Assembly (NCBI GenBank): GCA_023269365.1
Contig: JAHFTN010000008.1
Location: 1-22,538, forward strand
Direction: 5' to 3'
Origin: Chlamydiota bacterium
Lineage (GTDB): Bacteria > Chlamydiota > Chlamydiia > Chlamydiales > Rhabdochlamydiaceae
DNA length: 22,538 bases
The notes beneath the pieces are model-generated. The model made no database searches, was not told the DNA's origin, and saw only the letters and a list, made by a program, of their open reading frames with translations. Shown piece by piece: positions 22,286 to 22,538 of the stretch. Made by a program: the position numbers and the translations under genes. Each line of letters opens with the position of its first letter. The first letter of the stretch is position 1.

Positions 22286-22383
22286 CAGGACACCTGCAAA
22301 GTCCTTGTGACTTGCCCTCTTTAAAACAGAGAGAAAAATAACAAGATATTAGGATGGACAGGATGAGAAAATCGGGAAATTTT
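22286..22383. repeat. Half copy of family B element (B3)
   Basis: CAGGACACCTGCAAAGTCCT and the ~70 bases after it match the left half of element B1 (1843-1922) almost base for base, through the core AACAAGATATTAGGATGGAC. After that core comes GAGAAAATCGGGAAATTTT, the complement of the B1 loop (AAATTTCCCGATTCTCTC), so the loop is inverted relative to B1, and no right arm follows. A further fragment, AATAACAAGATGAGG, lies about 45 bp upstream, near 22240. The region has no gene. Confidence 0.8.
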
Positions 22384-22426
22384 GTAACTACTCAGCTACC
22401 CCTACTAAGGGAAGGGAATCGGGCAA

Positions 22427-22450
22427 GGTAACGGGCACGGTAACGTTCAC
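22427..22450. repeat. Short imperfect tandem repeat, two 12-bp units
   Basis: GGTAACGGGCAC is followed directly by GGTAACGTTCAC (10 of 12 identical). It lies in the gene-free right margin of the window; nothing else recognisable is seen between 22384 and 22538. Confidence 0.6.
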
Positions 22451-22538
22451 GAAAGAAAAATCTGAGCCAGTTTTCCCAAATGCCCCAAGCCAATAAAATT
22501 TTTATTCCTCATTAATGGTGGTGTTTTGCTATTATATA

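Noticed and set aside
22448..22461. CACGAAAGAAAAAT, identical to the first 14 bases of the window, suggesting a circular or overlapping contig
   Set aside because: A 14-base match between two AT-rich places in 22.5 kb is expected about once by chance, and the bases beyond it do not match.

Overview
The window looks like chromosome from an obligate intracellular bacterium of the Chlamydiae, most likely an amoeba- or animal-associated 'environmental' lineage rather than Chlamydia itself. This rests on family content recalled from memory, not on a search: a short GlmU-like hexapeptide protein next to an IspA-type prenyl synthase, a small ORF beside ung, an NlpC/P60 hydrolase with an extended N-terminal part, eukaryotic-type ubiquitin-system domains (OTU and RING), and glucokinase, which Chlamydia lacks. 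The species cannot be named from this sequence.

Layout. Positions 1-711 hold the 3' part of an otubain-like OTU cysteine protease, overlapping convergently with ung (697-1398). An 84-aa ORF follows and ends one base before a tRNA-Pro(GGG). Positions 1782-2569 carry no gene. They contain a miniature inverted-repeat element with a 16-bp flanking duplication, a cluster of DnaA-box-like 9-mers beside an AT-rich stretch, and a second kind of element. The GlmU-like gene lies between two direct copies of that second element, and the downstream copy supplies its last ~15 codons and its stop. Then come ispA (+), recA (-) with a palindrome between them, a coupled glucokinase and GH63 glucosidase pair, an NlpC/P60 hydrolase, a gap filled by two more elements (9776-10096), an OppA-type binding lipoprotein coupled to twin small secreted proteins, and a third type of element (12524-12702). 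A tight four-gene minus-strand operon (17325 to 12704) encodes a GspL/PilM-N-like protein, a GspM/PilO-like protein, a MORN_2-like lipoprotein and an AGCS symporter. On the plus strand follow yggT and a DusB-type gene, a 546-aa RING-finger protein with a two-helix membrane hairpin, and bioY. The minus-strand pair yacP-like and rdgB closes the coding part. The last 292 bp (22247-22538) hold a half element and no gene.

How it fits together. The housekeeping part covers DNA repair and recombination (ung, recA), nucleotide-pool cleaning (rdgB), tRNA modification (dus), isoprenoid synthesis (ispA), biotin uptake (bioY), cell-wall remodelling (NlpC/P60), and release plus phosphorylation of glucose (GH63-glk). 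The accessory part is two candidate host-ubiquitin effectors at opposite ends of the window and at least three families of ~171-187 bp inverted-repeat elements with apparent target duplications. No transposase is present, so if these elements move they must be moved in trans.
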